NCBI GenBank assembly: GCA_047612385.1
Contig: JBLGAR010000048.1
Span: 1 to 31,688 of the forward strand
Direction of reading: 5' to 3'
DNA length: 31,688 bases
From: JBALVT01 sp047612385
GTDB lineage: Bacteria > Pseudomonadota > Gammaproteobacteria > Pseudomonadales > Halieaceae
Shown here: in pieces, positions 16,406-24,197 of the stretch
Numbering within the stretch: the first letter of the stretch is position 1
Layout of the letters: every line of letters begins with the position of its first letter
The notes under the pieces: model-generated
Databases searched by the model: none
What the model saw: only the letters and a program-made list of their open reading frames with translations
What the model was told of the DNA's origin: nothing
Translations under genes and position numbers: made by a program

Positions 16406-16921
16406 ATGCCCGGGACTATTAGCCTAATTGGTATGCCCGGTGCCGGAAAGAGCACTGTCGGCGTACTCCTGGCGAAAATGAGCGGTCTTGCCTTTTGGGA
16501 CACTGACCTCGAGATTCAGGTAAAAGCCGGGGCCACGTTGCAAGAAATTCTCGAGGACGAGGGTTATCTCAAGCTCAGAGCGCGCGAAGAACAGGTTTTG
16601 ATGTCAGTTCCACTGGACGACGCAGTGATATCCACCGGTGGGAGCGTCGTTTATAGCGAGCCGGTAATGCTGCGCCTGCGGGACGCCGGGCCCGTTATCT
16701 ACCTCGAGGTTGATATCGATGAGCTGCAGCGGCGAGTAGCCCAGACTCCGAACCGCGGCATCGCTTCACAATCCACGTACAAATTCTCAGACATTTACGA
16801 TGAACGCACCCCCCTATACCGACGCTATGCGCATTACACCATCACCTGTAGCGGCGTTTCTGCAGACAATATTGCGACAGACATACTCAGTATCGTTTCA
16901 CAAGAATCGCCTGGCGCGTAA
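16406..16921 (+). CDS. shikimate-kinase-like P-loop kinase
   Basis: 171 residues from ATG 16406 (AGGA at 16394-16397); GTG 16388 is an alternative. The P-loop GMPGAGKSTVG and the DTDLEIQ motif match shikimate kinases, as does ERTPLYRRYAHYTI near the C-terminus. Two substrate features differ: the shikimate-binding GGG loop reads STGGSVV, and the lid sequence that in AroK is RPLL reads NRGIASQS. I recall a widespread subfamily with this ATGGSVVYSE pattern annotated as shikimate kinase, often in genomes with another aroK. Phosphorylation of shikimate is therefore possible but not certain. No aroB is adjacent. Confidence 0.8.
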   Translation: MPGTISLIGMPGAGKSTVGVLLAKMSGLAFWDTDLEIQVKAGATLQEILEDEGYLKLRAREEQVLMSVPLDDAVISTGGSVVYSEPVMLRLRDAGPVIYLEVDIDELQRRVAQTPNRGIASQSTYKFSDIYDERTPLYRRYAHYTITCSGVSADNIATDILSIVSQESPGA

Positions 16922-17052
16922 CCAACTCATTCTCGCGCGGTACGTGTCCGGACACGAACAAGCACGAGCCGCAGCATTCATTCAGACTGAGAAACCGCGG
17001 CAGGCCGCATATTCTGGCGCCTCACGGTCTGGCACGCTAATTGCTCTGTCAT

Positions 17053-17152
17053 AGTGGGCGAGCCGCTCGCGACAGGAAAAGCCGGGAAATCCTCTACAAG
17101 GATGTAGAACAAGGTTGCAGGGAATCCAGGGATGGTGGCGGCTCGCCCCACT
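17053..17152. repeat. structured intergenic element, possible small RNA or dispersed repeat
   Basis: The ends pair as a long stem: AGTGGGCGAGCCGC (17053-17066) with GCGGCTCGCCCCACT (17138-17152), 14 pairs with one bulged base. Inside are a perfect hairpin TCTACA-AGGA-TGTAGA (17093-17108) and related AGGGAT/AGGAT boxes. The 5' arm can instead form its own hairpin GCGAG-CCG-CTCGC (17058-17070), which excludes the outer stem. From memory, similar folded elements with such boxes recur between genes in gammaproteobacteria, so a dispersed repeat is the leading guess; a regulatory RNA is the alternative. Strand is not decided. Confidence 0.6.
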
Positions 17153-17229
17153 TGAAGCCGCGCGAAAACTAAACTGTGTTTGATAAGCTTTTTTTGTCGT
17201 CAGTCTCATAATTATTTGATTTACACGTG

Positions 17230-17249
17230 AAATATCATGAGTGATATTT
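17230..17249. promoter_or_regulatory. 8-bp inverted repeat upstream of PA3496-like gene
   Basis: AAATATCA (17230-17237) and TGATATTT (17242-17249) form a perfect inverted repeat around TGAG, 40 bp before the start codon of the small acidic protein gene. It could be a repressor operator or a leader hairpin; no strong T-run follows, so it is not a typical terminator. Confidence 0.4.
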
Positions 17250-17289
17250 GCCTTAGGGTACCTAGGTATAAATCATCAGGAGGTGATTT

Positions 17290-17517
17290 ATGGGGGAGCG
17301 AAATCAGGAACCTGTAACAGCAGAGCCACTCGACGATATGTTCGAGCCGGCCCTCGGGGAGCTGATAGACGAGGAGTTTGAAGAGTTAATACCCGTATCC
17401 AGTGAAAGACGGTGCTTGGCAGATAAACGCCGCCGCGCCGAACAGAGGCTGGAAGAGAAACGACTGCGGGATGAAATTGGCGACTACGACCTCGATTTTG
17501 GTCTGGACGACTTCTAG
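17290..17517 (+). CDS. PA3496-family small acidic protein
   Basis: 75 residues, strongly acidic at both ends with a central basic helix (KRRRAEQRLEEKRLRDEIGD) and the C-terminal motif YDLDFGLDDF. This is the pattern of the Pseudomonas PA3496 family, named as putative envelope-integrity proteins but without known biochemistry. No signal peptide or membrane segment. The start is fixed by AGGAGGTGAT (17278-17287), a full 10-base match to the 16S anti-Shine-Dalgarno, so translation should be strong. It stands alone: the next gene, hdfR-like, faces it. Confidence 0.78.
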   Translation: MGERNQEPVTAEPLDDMFEPALGELIDEEFEELIPVSSERRCLADKRRRAEQRLEEKRLRDEIGDYDLDFGLDDF

Positions 17518-17611
17518 ACGCACTACAGCGGATTAGTTATCCAGTTCCAACGACAACGGTGAATACGGTCACGACGACCTATTGCATTGGAGGGTTAAAC
17601 TCCCTTCATTT

Positions 17612-18457
17612 TCATACCACCACACCCTCAAAACTTTTGATAACACGATTAATAAGCTCTCTCTTAGATGAGCCACTATGATAGGCGATATTCAATTGCG
17701 AAGCGTATTCCGGCGCACTTTCTACGGGACTAAGACCTTCGTTCGCAAGACCGGCACCATAGCTTTCAGGCAGAAAACAGGCGCCACCTTTAGACACCAG
17801 GGAGTGGCTCGCCACATAACTCATATTGGTATGTAATCCCGGCGCTATTTTCTCACCAAATCGTCGGTCGAAAAATCGAGCAAAACCACCTCCCCAATCC
17901 AGATAGATATAATCGCCCCGCAGCGCATCAAGCAAGGACTCCCCGGCTCGCGAACTGTAAAGCTTCAACTTCAATTCGCCAATGGGGACCACGCTGAGCT
18001 CTGGAAGGCTTGGTGGTTCAAAAAGAATAGCGAGGTCCAAAGTCCGATCCAGCAACATACGAGTCAGACTATCAGGTTCAAGACTATCCACATGCACAAG
18101 CAAGTCTGGTATTTGATCTCGCAAGGCGTGCAGTCTTTCTTGTAGTGCAACACCCCAAAGCCCGGTACGCACGCCTATGCGCACACGACTTGTACCGGAG
18201 TCTTCAAGGGCTAAATCCTGCTTGGCCCGAGCCAGAGCCAATAACATCATCTGAGCGTGAGGCACTAAGCGCTCACCCTCACTGCTGAGTTGAATATTAT
18301 TACGCCTGCGGATAAATAAGGTGGCCCCTAGCGACTCTTCCAACTGCTTTATCCTGGCACTTACAGCAGCTTGGGTAATATACAGATTCTGCGCCGCACG
18401 GCCAAAATGCCTGGTTTTGCGGACCTCCAGAAACGTCTTTAATAACTCAGTATCCAA
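17612..18457 (-). CDS. HdfR-like LysR-family regulator
   Basis: 281 residues from TTG 18457, giving the HdfR-type N-terminus (M)DTELLKTFLEVRKTRHFGRA; E. coli HdfR has 279 residues and begins the same way. A GGGA lies upstream. The track-like extension to 18526 adds a hydrophobic, non-homologous leader and is unlikely. The winged-helix reading helix is FGRAAQNLYITQAAVSARIK (about 18-37), followed by the linker RRRNNIQLSSEGERL and a LysR effector domain. HdfR represses flhDC in E. coli; no flagellar gene is near here. It diverges from the B12 radical SAM gene, which it may control. Confidence 0.9.
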   Translation of the reverse strand: MDTELLKTFLEVRKTRHFGRAAQNLYITQAAVSARIKQLEESLGATLFIRRRNNIQLSSEGERLVPHAQMMLLALARAKQDLALEDSGTSRVRIGVRTGLWGVALQERLHALRDQIPDLLVHVDSLEPDSLTRMLLDRTLDLAILFEPPSLPELSVVPIGELKLKLYSSRAGESLLDALRGDYIYLDWGGGFARFFDRRFGEKIAPGLHTNMSYVASHSLVSKGGACFLPESYGAGLANEGLSPVESAPEYASQLNIAYHSGSSKRELINRVIKSFEGVVV

Positions 18458-18625
18458 TGTCTGTTCCCGGCCTGTTTTAGATGGAACCCATGAACCACAG
18501 CTTAGCCAAGCCAAGCACATAATCAACCGGTATTGTCGATCTTAACCACCGCCGAAAGGGGATGTGCAAACGCCACTCAATCAGATACATTAAATCTCAC
18601 ACGAAAATTCTTGGAGCTACAACTT

Positions 18626-20518
18626 TTGAACCGCCCTGTATGGCTGATGAGCATGGACTCGGATCAGTTCAATGCCCCACCGACAACCACCGCCGCTCTC
18701 ACCGCTTATTTTCGAAAATACGGGAAGAGCTCGGCGGATACCGATATATACCTGGAGCATTTTCAATCTGCCGACAGCATCGCCGATTGGTTGACACACT
18801 GGCAGGAGCACAGCTTGCCCTTGGCGAGGGCGGCTGCGGATGAAGGAGCTCAGCCGATTATTGGTTTCAGCTTTTATACTTGGAACGCTGCAGAATTTCT
18901 CGATTTGGCACGCAGTCTTAAAACGCTTATGCCCGAGCTGCTAATTATGGCTGGAGGACCGCACGTTCAGCAGGCGGAGGACTACCTGGGTATCGATCCC
19001 ATCGATCTCATTTTTCTCGGCGAGGCAGAAATCACTTTTCAGGAAGTACTGGACTGCGCGGGAGATCACCAGTGGCAACATATAGACGGCCTGGCCTATT
19101 TACAAAATGGTGAGATCTACACAACGACGACCAGAGCGCGCTGCAAAGATCTCAATCAATTCCCTTCGCCACTAGACGTTCTAACGCTCTGCGACGAACA
19201 CGGTCAGCCTCTATACGAATCTATATCCTATGAAACCAGCCGAGGCTGCCCCTTTAAATGCGCTTTTTGCGAGTGGGGAACAGGAGCAATTGGCAGCAAA
19301 ATGTATCAGTGGTCCATGGAGCGCATAGAGAGCGACTGGGAGAAGATAACCTCAGCGGGTATAAAAGATATCTGGTTAGCAGATTCAAATTTCGGCGCAC
19401 TCAAGCAGGACCTCGAAAAAGCCAAATTGATTATCAATCTTAAGGAAAGAAAGGGATTGCCTATATCGTTCGCTACGTCCTGGTCGAAAAAACACAGCCG
19501 GCAGGTTCAGGAAATCGCCTTGATGCTGCATCGCAACGGCCTTCTTCCGCATTACCAATTAGCCCTACAAACGCTGACACCGGAGGCTCTGCGCCTTAGC
19601 AACAGGCAGAATATGAGTTCCAACCAATACGAGCCCATTGCCAAGAAGATGTCTGAGGAGGGAGTACCCATCGCGGCTGAATTAATCTGGGGGCTTCCCG
19701 GCGACAATCTTCCTGACTTCGAGCGTAACCTCGATACTCTACTAGCCACTTTTCCTAACATCAATATTTTTGGGTATACCTTGCTACCGGGCACTGAGTT
19801 TTATCGCCGACGCGAGGAGTATAAAATCGAGGCGATCCCGGTTGCAGGCTATGGCAAGGCAAAGGGCGAATACGTAGTCGGCTGTCACAGTTTTTCAAGG
19901 CCTGAAGGCGAAGAGGGTTACTTCCTGATCAGTGCACATATCTTAATGGTTCACGGCCATATCATGCCAATGACCACCCGGTTTTTAGCGCTGTGCGGCG
20001 ATGTAGCCGTATCACCACTATTGCGCGATGTTCTGCAGGCAATACTTGAGCGCCTCGAAACCCAGTTACAAGGGATTGACCTGAGTAGCCGCATGGCTAT
20101 CTATGAGGATCGAAACCAGATTTATTTGGAAGCGTTGAATCAACTGGATGCTCTTTACGACTGCATCACCGAGGTAATGGTCAAGCACTTCCAGAATATC
20201 GGAGCAGACCCAACGGCAGTTTTACAGATATTGAGCCTGGATAAAGCAATGTGTCCGCGCACGGGCTCTGAGCACATACTTGAACAAACGTTCGACTTCA
20301 ATGCCCCAGCCGCTCACGATGCGTTGTCGGCCATGGAAATTCCCGAGATGAATCGGGCGTATCACCAGCGAACATTTGTTCGAGTTAAACACCCTGGCGG
20401 TGTGGGCGACATTCTTCATGACGCCGATGGCGGTAGCTGGTTACGAGGTATCTTTCTAGAGCAGCAAACACAAGCTCCTGTTAGTTCTTCAGATTTAGCC
20501 TATGTCGCGATAGCATAG
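18626..20518 (+). CDS. cobalamin-binding radical SAM enzyme
   Basis: 630 residues from TTG 18626, which has GGAG 9 nt upstream; TTG 18533 (661 aa) and ATG 18647 are alternatives. Residues about 1-170 form a B12-binding Rossmann-like domain (PIIGFSFYTWNAAEF, LLIMAGGPHVQQAEDYL, DLIFLGEAEITFQEVL). The radical SAM 4Fe-4S motif CPFKCAFC is at 208-215, followed by EWGTGAIGSKMY and DIWLADSNFGALKQD, then a TIM-barrel end (AAELIWGLPGDNLPDFERNL). The C-terminal 200 residues are helical and unrecognised. Such enzymes methylate unactivated carbons or rearrange substrates; the substrate here is unknown. A zinc-ribbon small protein gene follows 43 bp later. Confidence 0.9.
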   Translation: MNRPVWLMSMDSDQFNAPPTTTAALTAYFRKYGKSSADTDIYLEHFQSADSIADWLTHWQEHSLPLARAAADEGAQPIIGFSFYTWNAAEFLDLARSLKTLMPELLIMAGGPHVQQAEDYLGIDPIDLIFLGEAEITFQEVLDCAGDHQWQHIDGLAYLQNGEIYTTTTRARCKDLNQFPSPLDVLTLCDEHGQPLYESISYETSRGCPFKCAFCEWGTGAIGSKMYQWSMERIESDWEKITSAGIKDIWLADSNFGALKQDLEKAKLIINLKERKGLPISFATSWSKKHSRQVQEIALMLHRNGLLPHYQLALQTLTPEALRLSNRQNMSSNQYEPIAKKMSEEGVPIAAELIWGLPGDNLPDFERNLDTLLATFPNINIFGYTLLPGTEFYRRREEYKIEAIPVAGYGKAKGEYVVGCHSFSRPEGEEGYFLISAHILMVHGHIMPMTTRFLALCGDVAVSPLLRDVLQAILERLETQLQGIDLSSRMAIYEDRNQIYLEALNQLDALYDCITEVMVKHFQNIGADPTAVLQILSLDKAMCPRTGSEHILEQTFDFNAPAAHDALSAMEIPEMNRAYHQRTFVRVKHPGGVGDILHDADGGSWLRGIFLEQQTQAPVSSSDLAYVAIA

Positions 20519-20561
20519 GTGTTCTATTTCGCGTGATCTTACGTCACTTGAGGAAAATCAA

Positions 20562-20756
20562 ATGCCGGAAATAAAACTAGAAGTACGACCGATTGAAGTG
20601 AACTACGAATGCGATGCCTGTGGCAAAGGAATGATGTCCGCCACCGGTGACCGAGACCCCTCAACGGGCACCATTGAACACCATTGCTTGATATGCAATC
20701 ACCAACAAAGCTTTCATCGTTCCTACCCACACATCGACTATGTAGAGCTTAGATAA
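20562..20756 (+). CDS. small zinc-ribbon protein
   Basis: 64 residues with a GAGGAAA binding site. Two knuckles, CDAC and CLIC, form a zinc ribbon; after the second comes NHQQSFHRSYPHIDYVEL. The N-terminus (PEIKLEVRPIEVNYECDACG) matches a type of stand-alone small zinc-ribbon protein seen in bacteria and phages, function unknown. It lies 43 bp after the radical SAM gene on the same strand and ends 5 bp before the convergent mtnA, so it is probably co-transcribed with the radical SAM gene and might be its partner or substrate-handling protein. Confidence 0.8.
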   Translation: MPEIKLEVRPIEVNYECDACGKGMMSATGDRDPSTGTIEHHCLICNHQQSFHRSYPHIDYVELR

Positions 20757-20761
20757 AGAAT

Positions 20762-21859
20762 CTAGGCTAGATGTTCCGGTAGTGCTTTGCGCAGGAGATC
20801 CATTCCTTCAAAAGTGGCCGAAAACGCTCCATATTCTGTTATGAGCTTTGTCACAAATCTGGCGGGAGTGACATCAAAGGCGGGATTGGCTGCGGTGCTA
20901 TCGCGCCCTGCTATAGATACGGTCATGTAATCGCCGCTTGAACTGGCACCCCCAATTTCCAAAACTTCCGCAGCGCTGCGCTCTTCGATGGGAATATGCT
21001 CTCCGTCAGGACAACGCCAATCGACTGTAGAGGCGGGCAGCCCAACAAAAAAAGGAATTCCGCTTGAGTGAGCTGCCAAGGCTTTCAGATAGGTCCCAAT
21101 CTTATTACAAACATCTCCGTTGGCGGCAGTCCGATCTGTACCCACAATTACGCAGTCGACCCGCCCGCTTTGCATGAGGTGCCCGCAGCTGTTATCAGCC
21201 ACGATAGTGCAGGGCACACCCGCACGCTGCAATTCCCAGGCAGTCAAGTTCATGCCTTGATTACGCGGACGTGTCTCAGACACCCATACGTGAATGGGCA
21301 TACCCGCAGCGTGCGCTTTATAGATTGGGGCCAGAGCCGTTCCCCATTGGATCGTCGCTAACCAACCCGCGTTACAGTGGGTCATCACATTCAATGTTCC
21401 GCCAGGGTCTTTCGCCTTCAGCTGCTGAAACTGTTCCAAACCGCAGTCTCCTATGCGTGAACAGTTGTCGATATCGGCGGCGCGAATGGTCAGAGCTCTG
21501 CTCCAGGCAGCTTCGCTTCGCTCATCGGGCGCTAGATTATCTACACACGAACGGACCTGCTCCAGAGCCCAGCGCAAGTTAACTGCGGTGGGTCTGGTAG
21601 CCAAAAGTTGTTCGGCGGCACGTTCAATGCTTTCAGAAGAGGAGTCGAGGGATATCGCAAAGGCAAGCCCACAAGCAGCGGTAATACCGATAAGTGGAGC
21701 ACCGCGCACCTGCATCGACTCAATGGCATGACAGTAAGCCGCGACGCTGCCGAGTGTTATCCACTGCAACTTGTGAGGCAAAAGTGTCTGGTCAATTATT
21801 TCTACTAAACCGGTGTCGGTGTTGCGGCGTAAGCTGGACAAATCGTCCGAAGAAAACAT
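20762..21859 (-). CDS. mtnA: methylthioribose-1-phosphate isomerase
   Basis: 365 residues from ATG 21859; the start lies one base after the TAA of the upstream membrane-protein gene (TAAGATG), so translation is coupled and the longer form to 21904 is wrong. Motifs: SMQVRGAPLIG, MTHCNAG with the catalytic Cys162, VIVGTDRTAANGDVCNKIGT with Asp242, and FFVGLPASTVDW; these match the Cys160/Asp240 pair of Bacillus MtnA. MtnA converts methylthioribose-1-phosphate to methylthioribulose-1-phosphate in the salvage of methylthioadenosine, a by-product of spermidine synthesis. No other mtn gene is in the window. It is the third gene of a puuA-like / membrane / mtnA operon. Confidence 0.94.
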   Translation of the reverse strand: MFSSDDLSSLRRNTDTGLVEIIDQTLLPHKLQWITLGSVAAYCHAIESMQVRGAPLIGITAACGLAFAISLDSSSESIERAAEQLLATRPTAVNLRWALEQVRSCVDNLAPDERSEAAWSRALTIRAADIDNCSRIGDCGLEQFQQLKAKDPGGTLNVMTHCNAGWLATIQWGTALAPIYKAHAAGMPIHVWVSETRPRNQGMNLTAWELQRAGVPCTIVADNSCGHLMQSGRVDCVIVGTDRTAANGDVCNKIGTYLKALAAHSSGIPFFVGLPASTVDWRCPDGEHIPIEERSAAEVLEIGGASSSGDYMTVSIAGRDSTAANPAFDVTPARFVTKLITEYGAFSATFEGMDLLRKALPEHLA

Positions 21860-21860
21860 C

Positions 21861-22703
21861 TTAAGTATCGACCTCTTGTAGCGTTGTTTCGTTTTGCCAT
21901 TCAAACACGTTCAGTTCGATAAAGATAAAGGCAAAAAGCCACATCGACGCATCCCAAAAGTCGAGGAAATCACCTTTGAATCCCCAGAAAATCGCGGCGA
22001 AAAGCAAAGTGCCATAGAGTATGAACTTCACAAATTTTGTTCCTCTCATAATTCCGTCGGACAAATCGCCGCGCAACTGAAGCCGTACTTCAATCTCCAG
22101 CAGTATAACCACTAGTATCCAGGCGGCTGAATTAATCAAGTCGGTCCAGGCGAGCCGCTGTACCGCATTGATTGTTTGTCCATCTGCAACGATATCAAAA
22201 CCGTTTAATCGATAGATTTCTGGCCCCATAGCCAAGCAATTGCTTGAGTCGAGTGGAAGATACTCATCAATGGTTATCAACAGGGAGATCTTTTGACCAA
22301 CCAGCAAACACGGATCGATCGATGCGAGAGTGACATCATACAGGGACACCAGCTCTGCATAGTAGCCTGTAAACGCGTAGCCGATCGCAATGAAACATAT
22401 GCCTCGCACTCCGTGCAGCGCCCACTTTGTCGCGCCTTTTATCTTGCTGTCGTCCAGCACAGAAGTTTCAAGTTCAAACAGTAGAAGCAGGAGAACCCAG
22501 GACGCGGTGTCAATAGTCGCCGCGAAACTCTGGATTACTTGACCCAGTTCCAGCTCTCCAGCAAAGGTGTGCTCAAGTGCGCGCATCTCCTCTTGCAAAA
22601 ATAGGAAAATGTTAACGAAAAGTAAGGCGTATGTCAGATACTTAACCGCAGTGAACATTCGTAAGCGGTTAGATGAGCCAAATATGGTGGTTTCGAGTGC
22701 CAT
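21861..22703 (-). CDS. unknown six-helix membrane protein with internal repeats
   Basis: 280 residues, no family recognised. About six membrane helices: near 17-37, 66-82, 96-117, 190-207, 224-244 and 250-268. Three of them share a pattern of aromatic/hydrophobic run ending in acidic residues: ASWVLLLLLFELE, AAWILVVILLEIE and ASMWLFAFIFIELN. Helices 2-3 and 4-5 align as a duplication with matching basic loops. A loop of about 70 residues between helices 3 and 4 has two cysteines (132, 156) that could form a disulfide if periplasmic. It sits 17 bp after the puuA-like gene and 1 nt before mtnA, so an operon is very likely; a role in polyamine or methylthioadenosine handling is inference. No strong Shine-Dalgarno is visible at ATG 22703. 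Confidence 0.8.
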   Translation of the reverse strand: MALETTIFGSSNRLRMFTAVKYLTYALLFVNIFLFLQEEMRALEHTFAGELELGQVIQSFAATIDTASWVLLLLLFELETSVLDDSKIKGATKWALHGVRGICFIAIGYAFTGYYAELVSLYDVTLASIDPCLLVGQKISLLITIDEYLPLDSSNCLAMGPEIYRLNGFDIVADGQTINAVQRLAWTDLINSAAWILVVILLEIEVRLQLRGDLSDGIMRGTKFVKFILYGTLLFAAIFWGFKGDFLDFWDASMWLFAFIFIELNVFEWQNETTLQEVDT

Positions 22704-22720
22704 AATCGGAATAAGCTAGA

Positions 22721-24073
22721 TTAGACCTGCAACAGCAGGTGCTCTCGCTCCCAGGAGCTAATGACCCGATTGAACTCTTCAAATTCATCGAGTTTCACTG
22801 CACTATAGGCGCGCAAAAATAGAGAACCAAACATCTCCACCAACTCTGGGGTATCTTGCAAGTGACGCAGCCCTTCCTCCAGTGTTCTGGCCACCTCTAC
22901 ATCATTTTCATTGGCTGTACCCTCATGCGGCTTGGAGGGCTCCAGTTCTTTCTTCATACCAAGGTAACCACTCGCCAGCGTTGCGGCAAATGCCAGATAA
23001 GGGTTTACATCGGCGCCGGGAAAACGATTTTCAACTCGAGTTCCCGCTTTATTGCTGTTTGGGACACGAAACGCTGTCGTGCGATTGTCATAACCCCAAT
23101 TCAAATTAATCGGTGCTGAGATATCAGGGGCCAAACGCCGATAGGAATTGACGTTGGGTGCATAAAGGCTAATGAGCTCTGGCGTATACTTTTGTAAGCC
23201 TGCGATATAACTCATAAACTGTGGAGTATGCTCGCCATTTTCATCGGCAAATATATTCTCACCTGTGTCAGCCCGAACAATACTCTGGTGAATATGCATC
23301 GCACTACCAGGTTCCTTTTGCATCGGTCTGGCCATGAACGTCGCGTAAATATTGTGCTTGTGGGCTGTCTCACGAACAGTTCGCTTGAACACAAAAACCT
23401 GATCTGCCAAACTCAGGGCATCGCCGTGAAGAAAATTGATCTCCATTTGGGCCGCGCCGTTCTCATGAATCAGTGTATCGACGGAAAGATTTTGAGCCTC
23501 GGCATAGTCGTACATATCCTCAACGAAATCCTCAAACTCCGCCACCGCATCCATACTATAAGACAAACGCGAGGTTTCAGATCTGCCTGAGCGACCCACT
23601 GGCGGCTCCAACACCAAGTCGGGATCAATATTCCTCATCACCAGATAAAACTCCATCTCGGGAGCAACCACCGGACGCAATCCATCGGCGGCATAAAGGT
23701 CCAAAATTCGGCGCAGAACATTTCGTGATGATAAGGGGTGAGGCGTGCCCTCCGTCATGTGATAACAATCGTGGATAATCTGAGCGGTAGGTTCTCTGGC
23801 CCAAGGAACGAGACGCATCGTGGTAATATCTGGCTTGAGTATCATGTCCGAGTCAGTGGGCTCCACGAAGTCCCAATGTTCATCGGAGTATTCCCCCGTG
23901 ACCGACTGAATTAAAATGCTCTCGGGAAGACGCGGATCCCCCTGACTTAGATACTGGCTGGCGGGAATAAACTTGCCTCTGGCATTCCCGGTGATATCGG
24001 GAACCGTACATTCAACCTCGGTGATTTTGTGCTCTGTTAGCCAATCCTGAATCACCTGTGCGTCCGAGTCCAT
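22721..24073 (-). CDS. puuA: glutamine-synthetase-like gamma-glutamylputrescine synthetase
   Basis: 450 residues from ATG 24073, with GGGGGA 4 nt upstream; ATG 24091 lacks a site. It has the N-terminal beta-grasp (TEVECTVPDITGNARGK) and the catalytic glutamine-synthetase domain: APEMEFYLV, HENGAAQMEINF, GSAMHIHQS, RRLAPDISAPINL, NRTTAFRVPN and ENRFPGADVNPY. PuuA-type enzymes link glutamate to putrescine with ATP, the first step of the Puu pathway. The divergent neighbour is a PuuB-like oxidase, which supports that substrate, though related glutamine-synthetase types using other amines cannot be excluded. First gene of the operon with the unknown membrane protein and mtnA. Confidence 0.85.
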   Translation of the reverse strand: MDSDAQVIQDWLTEHKITEVECTVPDITGNARGKFIPASQYLSQGDPRLPESILIQSVTGEYSDEHWDFVEPTDSDMILKPDITTMRLVPWAREPTAQIIHDCYHMTEGTPHPLSSRNVLRRILDLYAADGLRPVVAPEMEFYLVMRNIDPDLVLEPPVGRSGRSETSRLSYSMDAVAEFEDFVEDMYDYAEAQNLSVDTLIHENGAAQMEINFLHGDALSLADQVFVFKRTVRETAHKHNIYATFMARPMQKEPGSAMHIHQSIVRADTGENIFADENGEHTPQFMSYIAGLQKYTPELISLYAPNVNSYRRLAPDISAPINLNWGYDNRTTAFRVPNSNKAGTRVENRFPGADVNPYLAFAATLASGYLGMKKELEPSKPHEGTANENDVEVARTLEEGLRHLQDTPELVEMFGSLFLRAYSAVKLDEFEEFNRVISSWEREHLLLQV

Positions 24074-24099
24074 ACGTCCCCCAAATAGCATAAAAAAAG

Positions 24100-24129
24100 A
24101 GTATCGCAGTACTTAGAGCAGCTATTCAA
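24100..24129 (-). promoter_or_regulatory. candidate sigma-70 promoter of puuA-like gene
   Basis: Read on the minus strand, TTGAAT (24129-24124) and GATACT (24105-24100) are separated by 18 bp, about 27 bp before the puuA-like start. Each hexamer matches 4 of 6 consensus bases. Moderate support only. Confidence 0.4.
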
Positions 24130-24197
24130 GAGTTTTCGAACGCCCTAACCCAAAGGTGTTATGCCTTCACAGCGATCGAAAACGGTATAGTGTGCCC

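Larger units (their letters stand above)
16922..17289. other. non-coding stretch holding structured elements
   Basis: There is no convincing gene between the kinase stop and the PA3496-like start. The region contains a 100-nt folded element (17053-17152), a T-rich run (17189-17195) and an 8-bp hairpin (17230-17249) described separately. Reading frames through the element exist on both strands but look like by-products of its repeats. Confidence 0.6.

Noticed and set aside
16982..17209. 75-codon minus-strand reading frame
   Set aside because: It runs through the folded intergenic element; its sequence reflects the repeat boxes, and no binding site precedes it.
17585..17611. Terminator between the PA3496-like and hdfR-like genes
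   Set aside because: Only a 5-bp G/C hairpin with a short interrupted T tail; too weak to call.
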